Notes under the pieces: model-generated
Told to the model about the DNA's origin: nothing
Databases searched by the model: none
The model's input: only the letters and a program-made list of their open reading frames with translations
In this document: positions 1 to 7,777 of the stretch, in pieces
Numbering within the stretch: position 1 is the first letter of the stretch
Layout of the letters: each line of letters opens with the position of its first letter
Source: Treponema sp.
Lineage (GTDB): Bacteria; Spirochaetota; Spirochaetia; Treponematales; Breznakiellaceae
Direction: 5' to 3'
DNA: 20,066 bases
Assembly (NCBI GenBank): GCA_031268125.1
Contig: JAIRXT010000080.1
Coordinates: 1 to 20,066, forward strand
Translations under genes and position numbers: made by a program

Positions 1-1473
1 GTGGACCGGATGTACCACAACGGCGGCGCGGGCCAGGAGATCGATACCCTGCTCCAGCCCTACTATGACCAGGACAGGGCAAACGGGCTGCTTGCCTGCG
101 ATGACGAAACGGTCTGGTACTTTTCGTCCCTATTTTTTAACGATCCCCATTACCATACCATTGGCGGCCAGGACCCCGTAACCGGGAAGGACGTTTCGAC
201 AAAACTTTCGTTCCTTATTCTTGAAGGCCAGCACCGCCTTAACATTCCGAATAACCTTGCCCTGCGGATTCACGAGAACACCAGCGACGAGCTTTTTACC
301 CGGGCGGTACAGTACCTGTTTGAAGACGGCACGGGGGTCTGCTACTCCCTTTCCGGGGGCCTGGATACGGGCTATATGCGGAACGGCCACCCGGCCGTGA
401 TTGCCCGCATGAGGGCCAAGGTTGGCTGCAACTGGACGGCCCTGCCGGGCATAGAGTACTGCCTGCAGGACGTTACGCGGGTCTGCCTGGCCCAGCCCCT
501 GCTTTTGGCCCTGGACGACATGATGGCAGCGGGGCCGGAAGGGGAGCGCAGCATGGAGCGGCTTAAGGGGCTGTACGAAAAACACCTGTCCGCGGCGGTA
601 CAGATTATCAAGGACTCTGCGGACTGGCACTACCGGTACAAGTGGCTGAACCTGCCGGAGATTGTCCTTAACCTGGTGGCCCACGGCCCCATAGAGCGGG
701 GTGTGGACATGTCCCACGGGGGCGTTGATATTTTGGACTTTACCTGTGACGGCGTAGCCCTGGCCACGGCGGCCAATTCCTTTGCGGCCATTGAACAGCG
801 GGTGGCGCAGGAAAAGCGCATTACCTGGGAAAAGCTGTACCAGGTTTTGAAGGACAATTATCAGGATGCCGAAGATATCAGGCTTATGCTAAAATCCGTG
901 CCCCAGTACGGCGCCGGGGGAACGGCGGCCGATGGCTATGCCCGGTATATTTCCGCCCTGTATACGGATCTTATGCGCTTAACGCCCACCGCAATGGGTT
1001 TTACCGTTGTGCCGGGGCTTTTTTCCCACGGCGATGTGTACACCCGCGGCAAAAATCTGGGGGCCACGCCCAACGGCCGGTTTGCGGGGGCGGAAATTTC
1101 CCACAGCGCCGACCCGGATCCGGGCTTCCTCCCCGGCGGCGGGACCGCGCCCACGGCAAAGGCCAACGCGGTGGCCTCCGTGCAGTGCGGTTACGGCAAC
1201 TCCGTGCCCCTGCAGGTCGACCTTGACGCACGGCTTGCCCGGGAGATGGGCGGCATAGAAAACATAAAAGCCCTTATCAGGGCCCACAACAAAATGGGGG
1301 GAACCTTAATCAACATCAACGTGGTTTCCAAAGAAAAGATTCTGGAAGCCCACGCGGACCCCGATAAATACCCCGACCTGGTGGTGCGGGTAACCGGCTA
1401 CAGCGCCTTCTTCAAGTCCCTGTCCGCCGAGTACCGGCAGCAGGTGGTGGATCGCTGGCTTGCGGCTTCGTAA
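1..1473 (+). CDS. Glycyl-radical enzyme (pyruvate formate-lyase-like), 5'-truncated
   Basis: The reading frame is open from base 1 and ends at TAA 1471-1473, giving 490 residues. Family members have about 780-850, so roughly 300 N-terminal residues lie outside the window and the GTG at base 1 need not be the start. The C-terminus carries the radical loop RVTGYSAFF with Gly466 as the predicted radical site. The likely thiyl residue is Cys143 in VGCNW. The 323-residue spacing to Gly466 fits the family (about 315-330). Known dehydratase and decarboxylase members have Cys-X-Glu here, and pyruvate formate-lyase has Cys-Cys. This protein has Cys-Asn-Trp, so its reaction cannot be assigned. Such enzymes are cytoplasmic, oxygen-sensitive and need a radical-SAM activase, which is not in the window. 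The family call is firm; the substrate is unknown. Confidence 0.9.
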   Translation: MDRMYHNGGAGQEIDTLLQPYYDQDRANGLLACDDETVWYFSSLFFNDPHYHTIGGQDPVTGKDVSTKLSFLILEGQHRLNIPNNLALRIHENTSDELFTRAVQYLFEDGTGVCYSLSGGLDTGYMRNGHPAVIARMRAKVGCNWTALPGIEYCLQDVTRVCLAQPLLLALDDMMAAGPEGERSMERLKGLYEKHLSAAVQIIKDSADWHYRYKWLNLPEIVLNLVAHGPIERGVDMSHGGVDILDFTCDGVALATAANSFAAIEQRVAQEKRITWEKLYQVLKDNYQDAEDIRLMLKSVPQYGAGGTAADGYARYISALYTDLMRLTPTAMGFTVVPGLFSHGDVYTRGKNLGATPNGRFAGAEISHSADPDPGFLPGGGTAPTAKANAVASVQCGYGNSVPLQVDLDARLAREMGGIENIKALIRAHNKMGGTLININVVSKEKILEAHADPDKYPDLVVRVTGYSAFFKSLSAEYRQQVVDRWLAAS

Positions 1474-1495
1474 ATGAAGTAAAACAATGCTGCCC

Positions 1496-1519
1496 TCCGG
1501 GGCGGGGATGTGCCCCGGA
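1496..1519. terminator. GC-rich hairpin in convergent gap
   Basis: Perfect 8-bp arms TCCGGGGC (1496-1503) and GCCCCGGA (1512-1519) enclose an 8-nt loop. The hairpin lies between the convergent glycyl-radical enzyme and GH31 genes. No clean U-run follows on the plus strand. On the minus strand a short TTTT occurs about ten bases beyond. It may be a weak bidirectional terminator or a 3'-end stabiliser. Confidence 0.4.
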
Positions 1520-1551
1520 AGCCGTCTCTGCCCGGCGCTGTAGCGGCTTCC
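1517..1551. terminator. Second hairpin directly after the GH31 stop
   Basis: Perfect 8-bp arms GGAAGCCG (1517-1524) and CGGCTTCC (1544-1551) enclose a 19-nt loop. The hairpin starts at the base next to the GH31 stop codon. It shares bases 1517-1519 with the neighbouring hairpin, so the two cannot form fully at once. It probably marks the 3' end of the minus-strand operon, though it lacks a typical U-tract. Confidence 0.4.
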
Positions 1552-3390
1552 CTAAAAAATTTCCCGGCCTTCCCGGATAAAAACCGGTATCCGTTCCGCC
1601 GGGACTTCGACCCAGCCCCCGCCGCTATAGGAAGCGCCGTCAAAAAAACTGCACCATGTTGTGCCCGGCGGGAACCATACCGTGCGGCTTATACAGCGGG
1701 GGGACAGCACCGGCGCTGCAAGTATATCGGGACCCAGCATAAACTCATCATCAATATCAAGACATTCACGTTCACCGGGAAAATCGTATACCAGGGGCCG
1801 CATCAGGGGCGCCGAATTGCGGACACAGCGGGCCGCCTCTTTGCAGAGGTAGGGGACAAGCTTCATCCTAAGTTCATGATAAAAACGAATCTGTTCAAGA
1901 TAAGCGGCCGCTTCCGCAGTGTCAAACCATGCGGCGGCTATATTCCAGGGACTCCGCTCGTTGTTGATTATCCGTTCCGAACCGGCAAACTGGCCGCCTT
2001 CCGGCTCGGAATGCCACTGCATAACCGGGCAAAAACAGGCAAGCTCTGTTGCGCGCAGATAAAGCTCCGCTGAAGGCAGGGGCCCGGCAAAACCGCCGGT
2101 GTCAAAGCCCCAGAAGATAATGCCGGAAAGAGCAGCAGAAAGCCCCGCCCGGAGGCAGCTTTGCAGTTCCGCAAAGCTGGATTTTTGATCGCCCGACCAC
2201 AGGATTGACGCCGTATGTAATCCCGTATAACCGGCCCGGCTGAACAACACCCGTCCGGGGCCGGTAAAACCGGCGTATGCTTCGATATAAGACTGGGCAT
2301 AGCCGTTAATCATTGCGCGCGCTCCGCTGGCAAGGCGCAGATCCTCCTGGTAAATAAATTCGCCGCCGTCGGTCTTAAATCCGTCAACCCCCATTTCCAG
2401 AAGATAGCGCCGCTTGGCAAACCAGAGCCGCCGGGTTTCGGCATTGGTCCAGTCGGGAATTAGGGAACCGGCGAACCAGTGTCCCTGCGGAATTTCGTAG
2501 GGCCGCCCCGCCTGGTCCTGTACTGCAAGCCGGTGTTCCGCCGCGTAGGTCCGGTCGATGTTCTGCTGGATACTTTCCTCCGGGGCCGCAGGTTTATAAA
2601 CGGGAATCTGCCACAAGACAAGGCGCAGTCCCCTGCCGTGCAGTTTTTCTATCATGCTTCCGGGATCGGGCCAGAATGTGCTTTTTGAAAAATCAAAATC
2701 ATGTTCCGCAAAACACTCCCCGCCTTCTTTTGGCGTATAGGCGGCCCCGTTCCAGATATAGAACGTTGCCTCATCGCTCCACGCCTCAAGTACCAGTACC
2801 GATGCGGGGAAACGGTGTTTTTCCAGCAGCGTAAGCTGCTGGAAAACCTGTTCCTGGGAATGCCAGCGGTTTGCCGAAATCCAGACGCCGAAGGCCCATT
2901 CCGGCGGAAGCAGGGACGGCCCCGAAAGGGACATAAATTCCTGTATAATGGCGGCCGGGCTCCCGGAAAAAAGCACGACGCCGGTTCCGTCCGGCCAGGG
3001 AGCTTTTTCCGTTTGGGGCTCCCAGGCCGGCAGTTCCGCGTCAATGGAGCGGACCGCGTCCGCCTTGAAATAAATGTGAATTTCCGCGCCGAATTCAAAA
3101 ACCGTAACGCGCCCGGTATCAACATAAAGGCCGAACCCCGAATCAGTAAAAAAGAACGGCATGGGGCAGTAGGCGTGTTCTCCCTGTTCGCAAAAATGTT
3201 CCTCTACTTTGTTGATAACACGAAAGCCTTTTTTGTTGAGCCTGTCAAATTTTTCGCCCATGCCGTAAACGGCTTTGTACGGCAGACAAACACTCAGCAT
3301 AGTGCCGGTTTTGGAAATCCGGGCCGTCCCGCCGGGAACGGTAAACTGCCATTCCCGGCTTGTTGACGAATCAAGCACAATACGTTCCAT
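1552..3390 (-). CDS. GH31 family alpha-glycosidase (alpha-glucosidase/xylosidase type)
   Basis: A retaining alpha-glycosidase of family GH31, 612 residues, on the short side for the family. The nucleophile motif GFKTDGGE places the catalytic Asp at residue 341. The acid/base is Asp401 in LWSGDQKSS. An N-terminal beta-sandwich region with YGMGEKFDRL precedes the barrel, and LLPPEWAFGVWIS marks the barrel entrance. There is no signal peptide, so it should act in the cytoplasm on sugars imported by the adjacent transporter. ATG 3388-3390 has an AAAGGA Shine-Dalgarno 9 nt upstream, and the gene starts 7 bp after the permease stop, as the last gene of the operon. The KTDGGE form cannot distinguish alpha-glucosidase, alpha-xylosidase or alpha-galactosidase activity. 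Confidence 0.92.
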   Translation of the reverse strand: MERIVLDSSTSREWQFTVPGGTARISKTGTMLSVCLPYKAVYGMGEKFDRLNKKGFRVINKVEEHFCEQGEHAYCPMPFFFTDSGFGLYVDTGRVTVFEFGAEIHIYFKADAVRSIDAELPAWEPQTEKAPWPDGTGVVLFSGSPAAIIQEFMSLSGPSLLPPEWAFGVWISANRWHSQEQVFQQLTLLEKHRFPASVLVLEAWSDEATFYIWNGAAYTPKEGGECFAEHDFDFSKSTFWPDPGSMIEKLHGRGLRLVLWQIPVYKPAAPEESIQQNIDRTYAAEHRLAVQDQAGRPYEIPQGHWFAGSLIPDWTNAETRRLWFAKRRYLLEMGVDGFKTDGGEFIYQEDLRLASGARAMINGYAQSYIEAYAGFTGPGRVLFSRAGYTGLHTASILWSGDQKSSFAELQSCLRAGLSAALSGIIFWGFDTGGFAGPLPSAELYLRATELACFCPVMQWHSEPEGGQFAGSERIINNERSPWNIAAAWFDTAEAAAYLEQIRFYHELRMKLVPYLCKEAARCVRNSAPLMRPLVYDFPGERECLDIDDEFMLGPDILAAPVLSPRCISRTVWFPPGTTWCSFFDGASYSGGGWVEVPAERIPVFIREGREIF

Positions 3391-3397
3391 GCGATAA

Positions 3398-4234
3398 TTA
3401 TCCTTTCAGTCCGCCTGCGGTAAGGCCCTCTTTAAAATATTTTTGCATACAGGTGTAGAGAATCAACATGGGGATGATGGATATGAGCGCGCCGGCCATC
3501 ATAAGGTTGTACTGCCTGTTGTATTCACCGCTTAAAACACTAAGTATGATGGGTATGGTCGCCTTGCTGCGCTCGCTTAACAGTACCAGAGGTAAAAGAT
3601 AATCATTCCAGGAATCCATAAAGGCCAGTATCGCCAGTGTTGCCAGCGCCGCCTGGCAGAGGGGTAAAACAATGCGCCAGTGGATAAACCACCAGCCGGC
3701 GCCGTCGATCAACGCCGCTTCGATATAGGCGTTGTCGATTGTTTTCATCCGCTGCCGGAGCATAAAAATGGCAAAGGCGTTGAAAAGCTGAAGAAAGATA
3801 AAGGCGTTCAGGCTGTTGGACAGGTGCAGTTTTGTCATGATGATAAAAATAGGAATAAAAGTAACCTGCACGGGGATCATCATTGCCGTAAGATACAGCG
3901 AAAAAACAAGGTTCTGCCTTTTGAATGGAATTTTGGTCAATGCAAAGGCGGCCATAGAGGCGCATAAAATCCGGGTAACGGTACAAACTATGGCAAGATA
4001 AAAACTGTTGAGTATGGAACCTGCGAAATTCGGCATGGCAAAAATTCTGACATACGAATCCAGCGATGGATTTTTGGGAATCCATTCCACGGGGATACTC
4101 ATAACGGCTCCCCTGGTTTTTAGGGAAGTGATGACCATCCAGAAAAAGGGAAGCGCCGCCAGAAGGGCAAGGAACAGCGCCGCCGCGTAAAAACCCGTCG
4201 TTACCGCAATGTTTTTGGTTTTTTTAAGTGTCAT
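3398..4234 (-). CDS. Carbohydrate ABC transporter permease (MalG/UgpE type)
   Basis: Inner-membrane subunit of a CUT1 sugar importer, 278 residues. It has an N-terminal membrane helix (about residues 12-35) followed by about five further hydrophobic segments. The cytoplasmic EAA loop EAALIDGAGWWFIHWRIVLP, which docks the ATPase, is followed by the family's usual Pro-rich transition. The C-terminus ends in GLTAGGLKG, typical of MalG/UgpE proteins. The start overlaps the end of the other permease gene by 11 bp, so translation is probably coupled. It should pair with that permease and the binding protein encoded upstream. No ATP-binding subunit is encoded nearby. Confidence 0.94.
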   Translation of the reverse strand: MTLKKTKNIAVTTGFYAAALFLALLAALPFFWMVITSLKTRGAVMSIPVEWIPKNPSLDSYVRIFAMPNFAGSILNSFYLAIVCTVTRILCASMAAFALTKIPFKRQNLVFSLYLTAMMIPVQVTFIPIFIIMTKLHLSNSLNAFIFLQLFNAFAIFMLRQRMKTIDNAYIEAALIDGAGWWFIHWRIVLPLCQAALATLAILAFMDSWNDYLLPLVLLSERSKATIPIILSVLSGEYNRQYNLMMAGALISIIPMLILYTCMQKYFKEGLTAGGLKG

Positions 4235-5150
4235 ACGTTACCCACTTGTCCTGGAATTTCATCTGGATAAATGTAAGAATAAAGATCAGCGCAAAAAGTA
4301 TCCAGCTTATGGCTGAAGCATAACCCATCTCAAAGTAACGGAACGCATAACTGTATATCCGTTCCATAATCACCATTGTTGAACCCTGCGGGCCTGCGGT
4401 ATCGGGGGACATCATAATCATTACCTGGGGAAAAAGCTGGAAGGCCCCTATCATGCTGATAATGACGACAAAGAATATCACCGGCGAAAGAAGGGGCAGG
4501 GTAATATGCCAAAGCTGTCTTCCCTTTCCCGCGCCGTCAATTTCCGCGGCCTCGTAATAACCCGGGTCAATGCTTTTAAGCCCCGCAAGGAACATAAGCC
4601 CGTAAAATCCCATATCTTTCCATACCGATGCCAGAACAACTCCCGGCATGGCCCAGAGCGGATTTTGCAGCCACGCCGGTCCTTTAATCCCAACGATGGC
4701 AAGAGCGGCGCTTATGACGCCGTAATCCGGGCTTAACACCCATTTCCATATCATTGCGCCGGCAACCCAGGAACTTAATACCGGGATATAATAAACTACC
4801 CGGAAAAAGGAAACGCCATGGAGATTCTTGTTGAGGATCAATGCCGCCGAGATCGATGTCAGCAGCATAAGGGGAAGGTACAGAACCGTAAAATAGATGT
4901 TGTTTCCCAGGGTTTGGTATATTTCGGCGCTGGAAAAAATGGCGCTGAAGTTGCGCAGTCCTGTAAAATATTCCCGGAAAAAGGCCCCTGGATCGCCGAA
5001 AAGAGTGAGTGCGGTCAGGCCGTTCCAGTTTGTCAGGCTGATGCAAAGGGAAATGATCATGGGAAAAATACTAAAAATAGCAAACCCAAAAAAACTTGGC
5101 AGAAGAAAACCTGCCGCCGCCAGGGAGTTCTTGCGTTCCGTATTCATCAT
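4224..5150 (-). CDS. Carbohydrate ABC transporter permease (MalF/UgpA type)
   Basis: Second membrane subunit of the CUT1 sugar importer, 308 residues. A short basic N-terminus leads into a first helix (about residues 10-35) and the family segment SLTNWNGL. Further membrane helices follow. The EAA motif YYEAAEIDGAGKGRQLWHITLP should contact the shared ATPase. Two adjacent ATG codons (5148-5150 and 5145-5147) are possible starts; AAGGA lies upstream at suitable spacing, and I took the first. It follows the binding-protein gene after a 51-bp gap holding a strong hairpin, and overlaps the next permease gene by 11 bp. The transported sugar is unknown; the GH31 enzyme at the operon end suggests an alpha-linked oligosaccharide. 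Confidence 0.94.
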   Translation of the reverse strand: MMNTERKNSLAAAGFLLPSFFGFAIFSIFPMIISLCISLTNWNGLTALTLFGDPGAFFREYFTGLRNFSAIFSSAEIYQTLGNNIYFTVLYLPLMLLTSISAALILNKNLHGVSFFRVVYYIPVLSSWVAGAMIWKWVLSPDYGVISAALAIVGIKGPAWLQNPLWAMPGVVLASVWKDMGFYGLMFLAGLKSIDPGYYEAAEIDGAGKGRQLWHITLPLLSPVIFFVVIISMIGAFQLFPQVMIMMSPDTAGPQGSTMVIMERIYSYAFRYFEMGYASAISWILFALIFILTFIQMKFQDKWVTYDT

Positions 5151-5171
5151 ATCAGATTCCTTGTGTTTTAC

Positions 5172-5193
5172 CGGGGAGGGCAGCCCCTCCCCG
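5172..5193 (-). promoter_or_regulatory. Intercistronic hairpin between binding protein and permease genes
   Basis: Perfect 9-bp arms CGGGGAGGG (5172-5180) and CCCTCCCCG (5185-5193) enclose a 4-nt loop. On the transcribed minus strand it follows the binding-protein stop and is not followed by a U-tract. This is the usual position for a structure that protects the binding-protein message or limits read-through, as in malE-malF type operons. The role is inferred. Confidence 0.6.
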
Positions 5194-5201
5194 TATGCCG
5201 G

Positions 5202-6500
5202 TTATTTTGAAAGGTCTATTACGCGTTTACACTCCGCTTCCATGTTTGCCAGAGCTTCTGCGGGTGTTACTCTTCCTGCGGCCGCTTCGTTAAGATGCTT
5301 TGCCACAATGTCCTGAAGCTGCGTAAACTGGGTTATCACCGGCGGCGTAACAAGGTAGTCAAGGCTTTTGAATACCGCTTCCCGGTTTGACGGAGGGGTT
5401 TTTGTTTTGTACGAAGCGATGATGGCGTTGTCTATGACCGGCGGCAGTTCCCAGCCGGAATCAACGCGTATCTGGGCGGCCTGCCGGTCCGAAGATATAA
5501 AGGCGATAAACTTTGCGGCCTCAACAGGGATAGTACTGTTGGGGTTGATAGCGTAGCCGTTGGAAAAGAAATGCGTTGCCTTTTGTTTGTTACCCGGTTC
5601 CACCACAATATCCCACGCAAAATCGCAGTCCCGCGTAAAATCCGGAAAAGCCCAGATTCCGTTAACGAGCATCCCCAGTCTGCCGGACTTGAAAAGATCC
5701 CAATCCCCCATGCCCGCAAGTTGTTCCGGTGTCGGCATCACGTTGGAATCCCGCTGTAAACCAACCAGGTAGGTAACGGTTTCGATGTTGGACGGAGTAT
5801 TGATGGTCCACTGCTTCCCGTCCTGGCTCAACAGGCTGCCGCCGTTCTGGACGGCGGTCTTGTAAAATTCGGTAAAACTTAGCGGATGAAAATATCCGAA
5901 AATATTCGGCCCCAGCGCCCTGATCTTTTTTGCCGCGGCCTGTGCGTCCGCCCAGGTCCAGTTGTCCGTAGGATATGCAATGCCCGCCCGGTCAAAAAGT
6001 TCTTTGTTGTAAAAAAGCACCACATTGGAAAAACTGTTGGGAACGCCGAACTGCCGTCCGTTGGCGCTGAAAGCCTCCAGGGCCTTTTGGTTGTAAACCG
6101 CCGTATTGATCCCCGCCTGGGTGATAATATTATCCAGGGGGAGCAGGGAACCCCTGCCCGCATAGGCGACGAAATTTTCATAATTCAGCTCAAACACATC
6201 CGCCGCCTGTCCTGCGGCGATTTTTGCGGTAAGCTGCATGAAGTAATCGTCGTAGCCGTAGGATTGCAGTTTAATTTCCACATTGGGATTCGCTCTGGTA
6301 TACAGATCGATCATCTGTTTAAGATAGACTTCGTTGTCGCCGGAACCGGAAAACTGATCAAAACTAATCACCGTTTTGCCCGGTGATGCCGCGGCGTCTG
6401 TTTTCCCTTTGGCAAAGCAAAAGGGAATGGCCAGAATAAAAAGCAGCGCTGCCAAAAATCCGCGCCGTAATATTATTGCCCGTGTTTTTACGCTTTTCAT
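5202..6500 (-). CDS. Extracellular sugar-binding protein, family 1
   Basis: Solute receptor of the CUT1 importer, 432 residues. The N-terminus MKSVKTRAIILRR plus a hydrophobic stretch ends in CFA-KGKTD, consistent with export and probable signal peptidase I cleavage after Ala. The Cys at -3 is not in a good lipobox (PFC), so lipidation is doubtful. The mature protein starts with ISFDQFSGSGDNE and contains ANPNVEIKLQ and AAGQAADVFELN, typical of SBP family 1, then LFKSGRLGMLVNGIWAF in the second lobe. GGAG lies 9 nt before ATG 6498-6500. It is the first transport gene after lacI, separated by 201 bp of dyad-rich DNA, and precedes the two permeases. The ligand is unknown. Confidence 0.93.
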   Translation of the reverse strand: MKSVKTRAIILRRGFLAALLFILAIPFCFAKGKTDAAASPGKTVISFDQFSGSGDNEVYLKQMIDLYTRANPNVEIKLQSYGYDDYFMQLTAKIAAGQAADVFELNYENFVAYAGRGSLLPLDNIITQAGINTAVYNQKALEAFSANGRQFGVPNSFSNVVLFYNKELFDRAGIAYPTDNWTWADAQAAAKKIRALGPNIFGYFHPLSFTEFYKTAVQNGGSLLSQDGKQWTINTPSNIETVTYLVGLQRDSNVMPTPEQLAGMGDWDLFKSGRLGMLVNGIWAFPDFTRDCDFAWDIVVEPGNKQKATHFFSNGYAINPNSTIPVEAAKFIAFISSDRQAAQIRVDSGWELPPVIDNAIIASYKTKTPPSNREAVFKSLDYLVTPPVITQFTQLQDIVAKHLNEAAAGRVTPAEALANMEAECKRVIDLSK

Positions 6501-6570
6501 GATTCAAAAATCTCCTTATCGGTTGTGTGCAGGGTATTTTCGCATTGATAAATCTGCACGAGTTGACTTT

Positions 6571-6609
6571 CCGCTTTGTTTTTACATATACTATGTGCAA
6601 GCAAAGCGG
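6571..6609. repeat. 39-bp imperfect dyad upstream of the binding-protein gene
   Basis: CCGCTTTG (6571-6578) and CAAAGCGG (6602-6609) are perfect arms. An inner pair ACATA/TATGT (6584-6588, 6592-6596) shares exactly the same centre at 6590. In all, 15 of 19 positions pair by Watson-Crick rules and two more are G/T. It lies about 70 bp before the binding-protein start. It could be a protein-binding site or a long RNA hairpin in the leader. Confidence 0.6.
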
Positions 6610-6633
6610 CCCACCGGTTGTTTTGCCGGAACG

Positions 6634-6651
6634 CGCTCTTGGCGGAGAGCG
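6634..6651. repeat. Small hairpin between two larger dyads
   Basis: Arms CGCTCT (6634-6639) and AGAGCG (6646-6651) enclose a 6-nt loop. It sits between the 39-bp dyad and the perfect palindrome in the lacI/binding-protein gap. On its own it would be unremarkable. Confidence 0.35.
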
Positions 6652-6657
6652 TTTCCT

Positions 6658-6688
6658 GCCTGTTATTTGCCTTAGGCAAATAACAGGC
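6658..6688. repeat. 31-bp perfect palindrome after lacI
   Basis: Arms GCCTGTTATTTGCCT (6658-6672) and AGGCAAATAACAGGC (6674-6688) are perfectly complementary around a single central base. It begins 13 bp beyond the lacI stop codon on the transcribed strand. No U-tract follows in the minus direction, so it is not a canonical terminator for lacI. A read-through attenuator, an RNA-processing structure or an operator are all possible. Confidence 0.65.
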
Positions 6689-6701
6689 GTTTATTTCCCC
6701 C

Positions 6702-7745
6702 TCATACATGCCTCCTTGATTTTTTCCCCGGCGCACGTACCGAATCCCGCTCCACAACGGAAAGCGGCAGTATTTCCACCCGTTTGGGCAGGCCGGGATT
6801 TTTGATATGTTCCATCAGCAGTTCTACTGCTTTTTTCCCCTTGAGTGAAATCGGCTGATGGACCGTGGTAAGGCCGGGGCTGATGTAGCGTGTTATCCGC
6901 AGATCATCAAAACCAATTATCGAAATATCATCCGGGACGCGGAGCCCCGCCGCCGAAAAAGTTTTTATGGCGCCGATGGCAAGAACATCCGCAGCGGCAG
7001 CCACGGCGGTAACCGGAATCCCGGAATCGAGCATTTTTTGCGCCAACACGACGCCGCCTTCAAAATCGACATTTTGAGAAAATACATACGTGCCGCGGAA
7101 AGGCTGGCCGCATTCTTTTAGGGCCTGTTTGAATCCGGCAAGACGTTTCTGCATGACCCCGCTGCCCCGGATTCTGCCGGAAAAAAAGGCAATGTCCCGG
7201 TGTCCTTTTTCCAGAAGGTATTTGGCGGCAAGACAGCTCCCGTAACTGTCGTCTATTCTGATGACGCTGTGGCTGTTGTCGCCGCAATAACTGTCCACCA
7301 GGACCAGGGGGATGCTGCTTTTTTCTATTTCCTGAAACACCTTGCCGGGATACACCCCAATGGCAATGATGCCGTCAAGGCTCCTTTTCCGGGTAAGGCT
7401 TAGATAATCTTCGCCGATGCCGGCGCCGGAAATAAACAGATGATACCCGTTGATCCGCGCTTCGTATTCAATGGCGCTTAAAATTTCCCCGTAAAAGGCG
7501 TTTTCAAACATTAAATTGTTTCCCGGTTCTGTCTGGGGTATGAATACGCCGATAAGCAGGGAATCTTTGGTCGTAAGGCTGCGGGCGTTAATGTTGGGTA
7601 CATAGTTCAGTTTTTTAATGGCGGCAAAGATTTTTTCTTTTGTCTTGCTGCTGATGGATTTTTTCCCGTTGAGAACATAGGAAACCGTGGCGGCGGAGAC
7701 CCCCGTTTCCTTCGCAATATCCATAATCGTTGCGTCTTTGCCCAT
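6702..7745 (-). CDS. LacI family transcriptional repressor
   Basis: DNA-binding regulator of 347 residues. The N-terminal helix-turn-helix TIMDIAKETGVSAATVSYVLNGK (residues 6-28) and the hinge-region sequence YVPNINARSL are typical of LacI/GalR proteins. A periplasmic-binding-protein-like effector domain follows (IGVFIPQ, GIIAIGVYP, AAADVLAIGAIKTF, ISIIGFDDLRITRYISPGLTTVHQP). An in-frame ATG at 7793 would add 16 residues, but it lies inside the spacer of a strong promoter, so ATG 7743-7745 is preferred although no clear Shine-Dalgarno precedes it. It is upstream of, and co-directional with, the sugar transporter and GH31 genes and is probably their regulator. A CG-centred operator next to its own promoter suggests autoregulation. 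The effector is unknown. Confidence 0.93.
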   Translation of the reverse strand: MGKDATIMDIAKETGVSAATVSYVLNGKKSISSKTKEKIFAAIKKLNYVPNINARSLTTKDSLLIGVFIPQTEPGNNLMFENAFYGEILSAIEYEARINGYHLFISGAGIGEDYLSLTRKRSLDGIIAIGVYPGKVFQEIEKSSIPLVLVDSYCGDNSHSVIRIDDSYGSCLAAKYLLEKGHRDIAFFSGRIRGSGVMQKRLAGFKQALKECGQPFRGTYVFSQNVDFEGGVVLAQKMLDSGIPVTAVAAAADVLAIGAIKTFSAAGLRVPDDISIIGFDDLRITRYISPGLTTVHQPISLKGKKAVELLMEHIKNPGLPKRVEILPLSVVERDSVRAPGKKSRRHV

Positions 7746-7749
7746 AATT

Positions 7750-7769
7750 TTGTTTAACCGTTTAACCAA
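7750..7769. promoter_or_regulatory. Predicted LacI-family operator
   Basis: Read on the minus strand the site is TTGGTTAAACGGTTAAACAA. It is a 20-bp imperfect palindrome with 8 of 10 pairs matching and a central CG, the hallmark of LacI/GalR operators. It also contains two tandem GTTTAACC units (7752-7759 and 7760-7767). It lies between the -10 box and the lacI start codon, where a bound repressor would block initiation. Confidence 0.65.
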
Positions 7770-7777
7770 TATGTACA

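Noticed and set aside
6563..6592. A plus-strand promoter-like pair, TTGACT and TATACT, 18 bp apart
   Set aside because: No plus-strand gene lies downstream; transcription would run antisense into lacI. The -10 falls within the 39-bp dyad, so the match may be incidental.
6497..6709. A 70-codon minus-strand frame beginning after an AAGGAGG sequence at the lacI end and finishing with a 4-base overlap onto the binding-protein start
   Set aside because: It runs through all the palindromes, its Shine-Dalgarno is one base from the ATG, and the peptide has no recognisable domain or membrane segment. It looks like a chance open frame.
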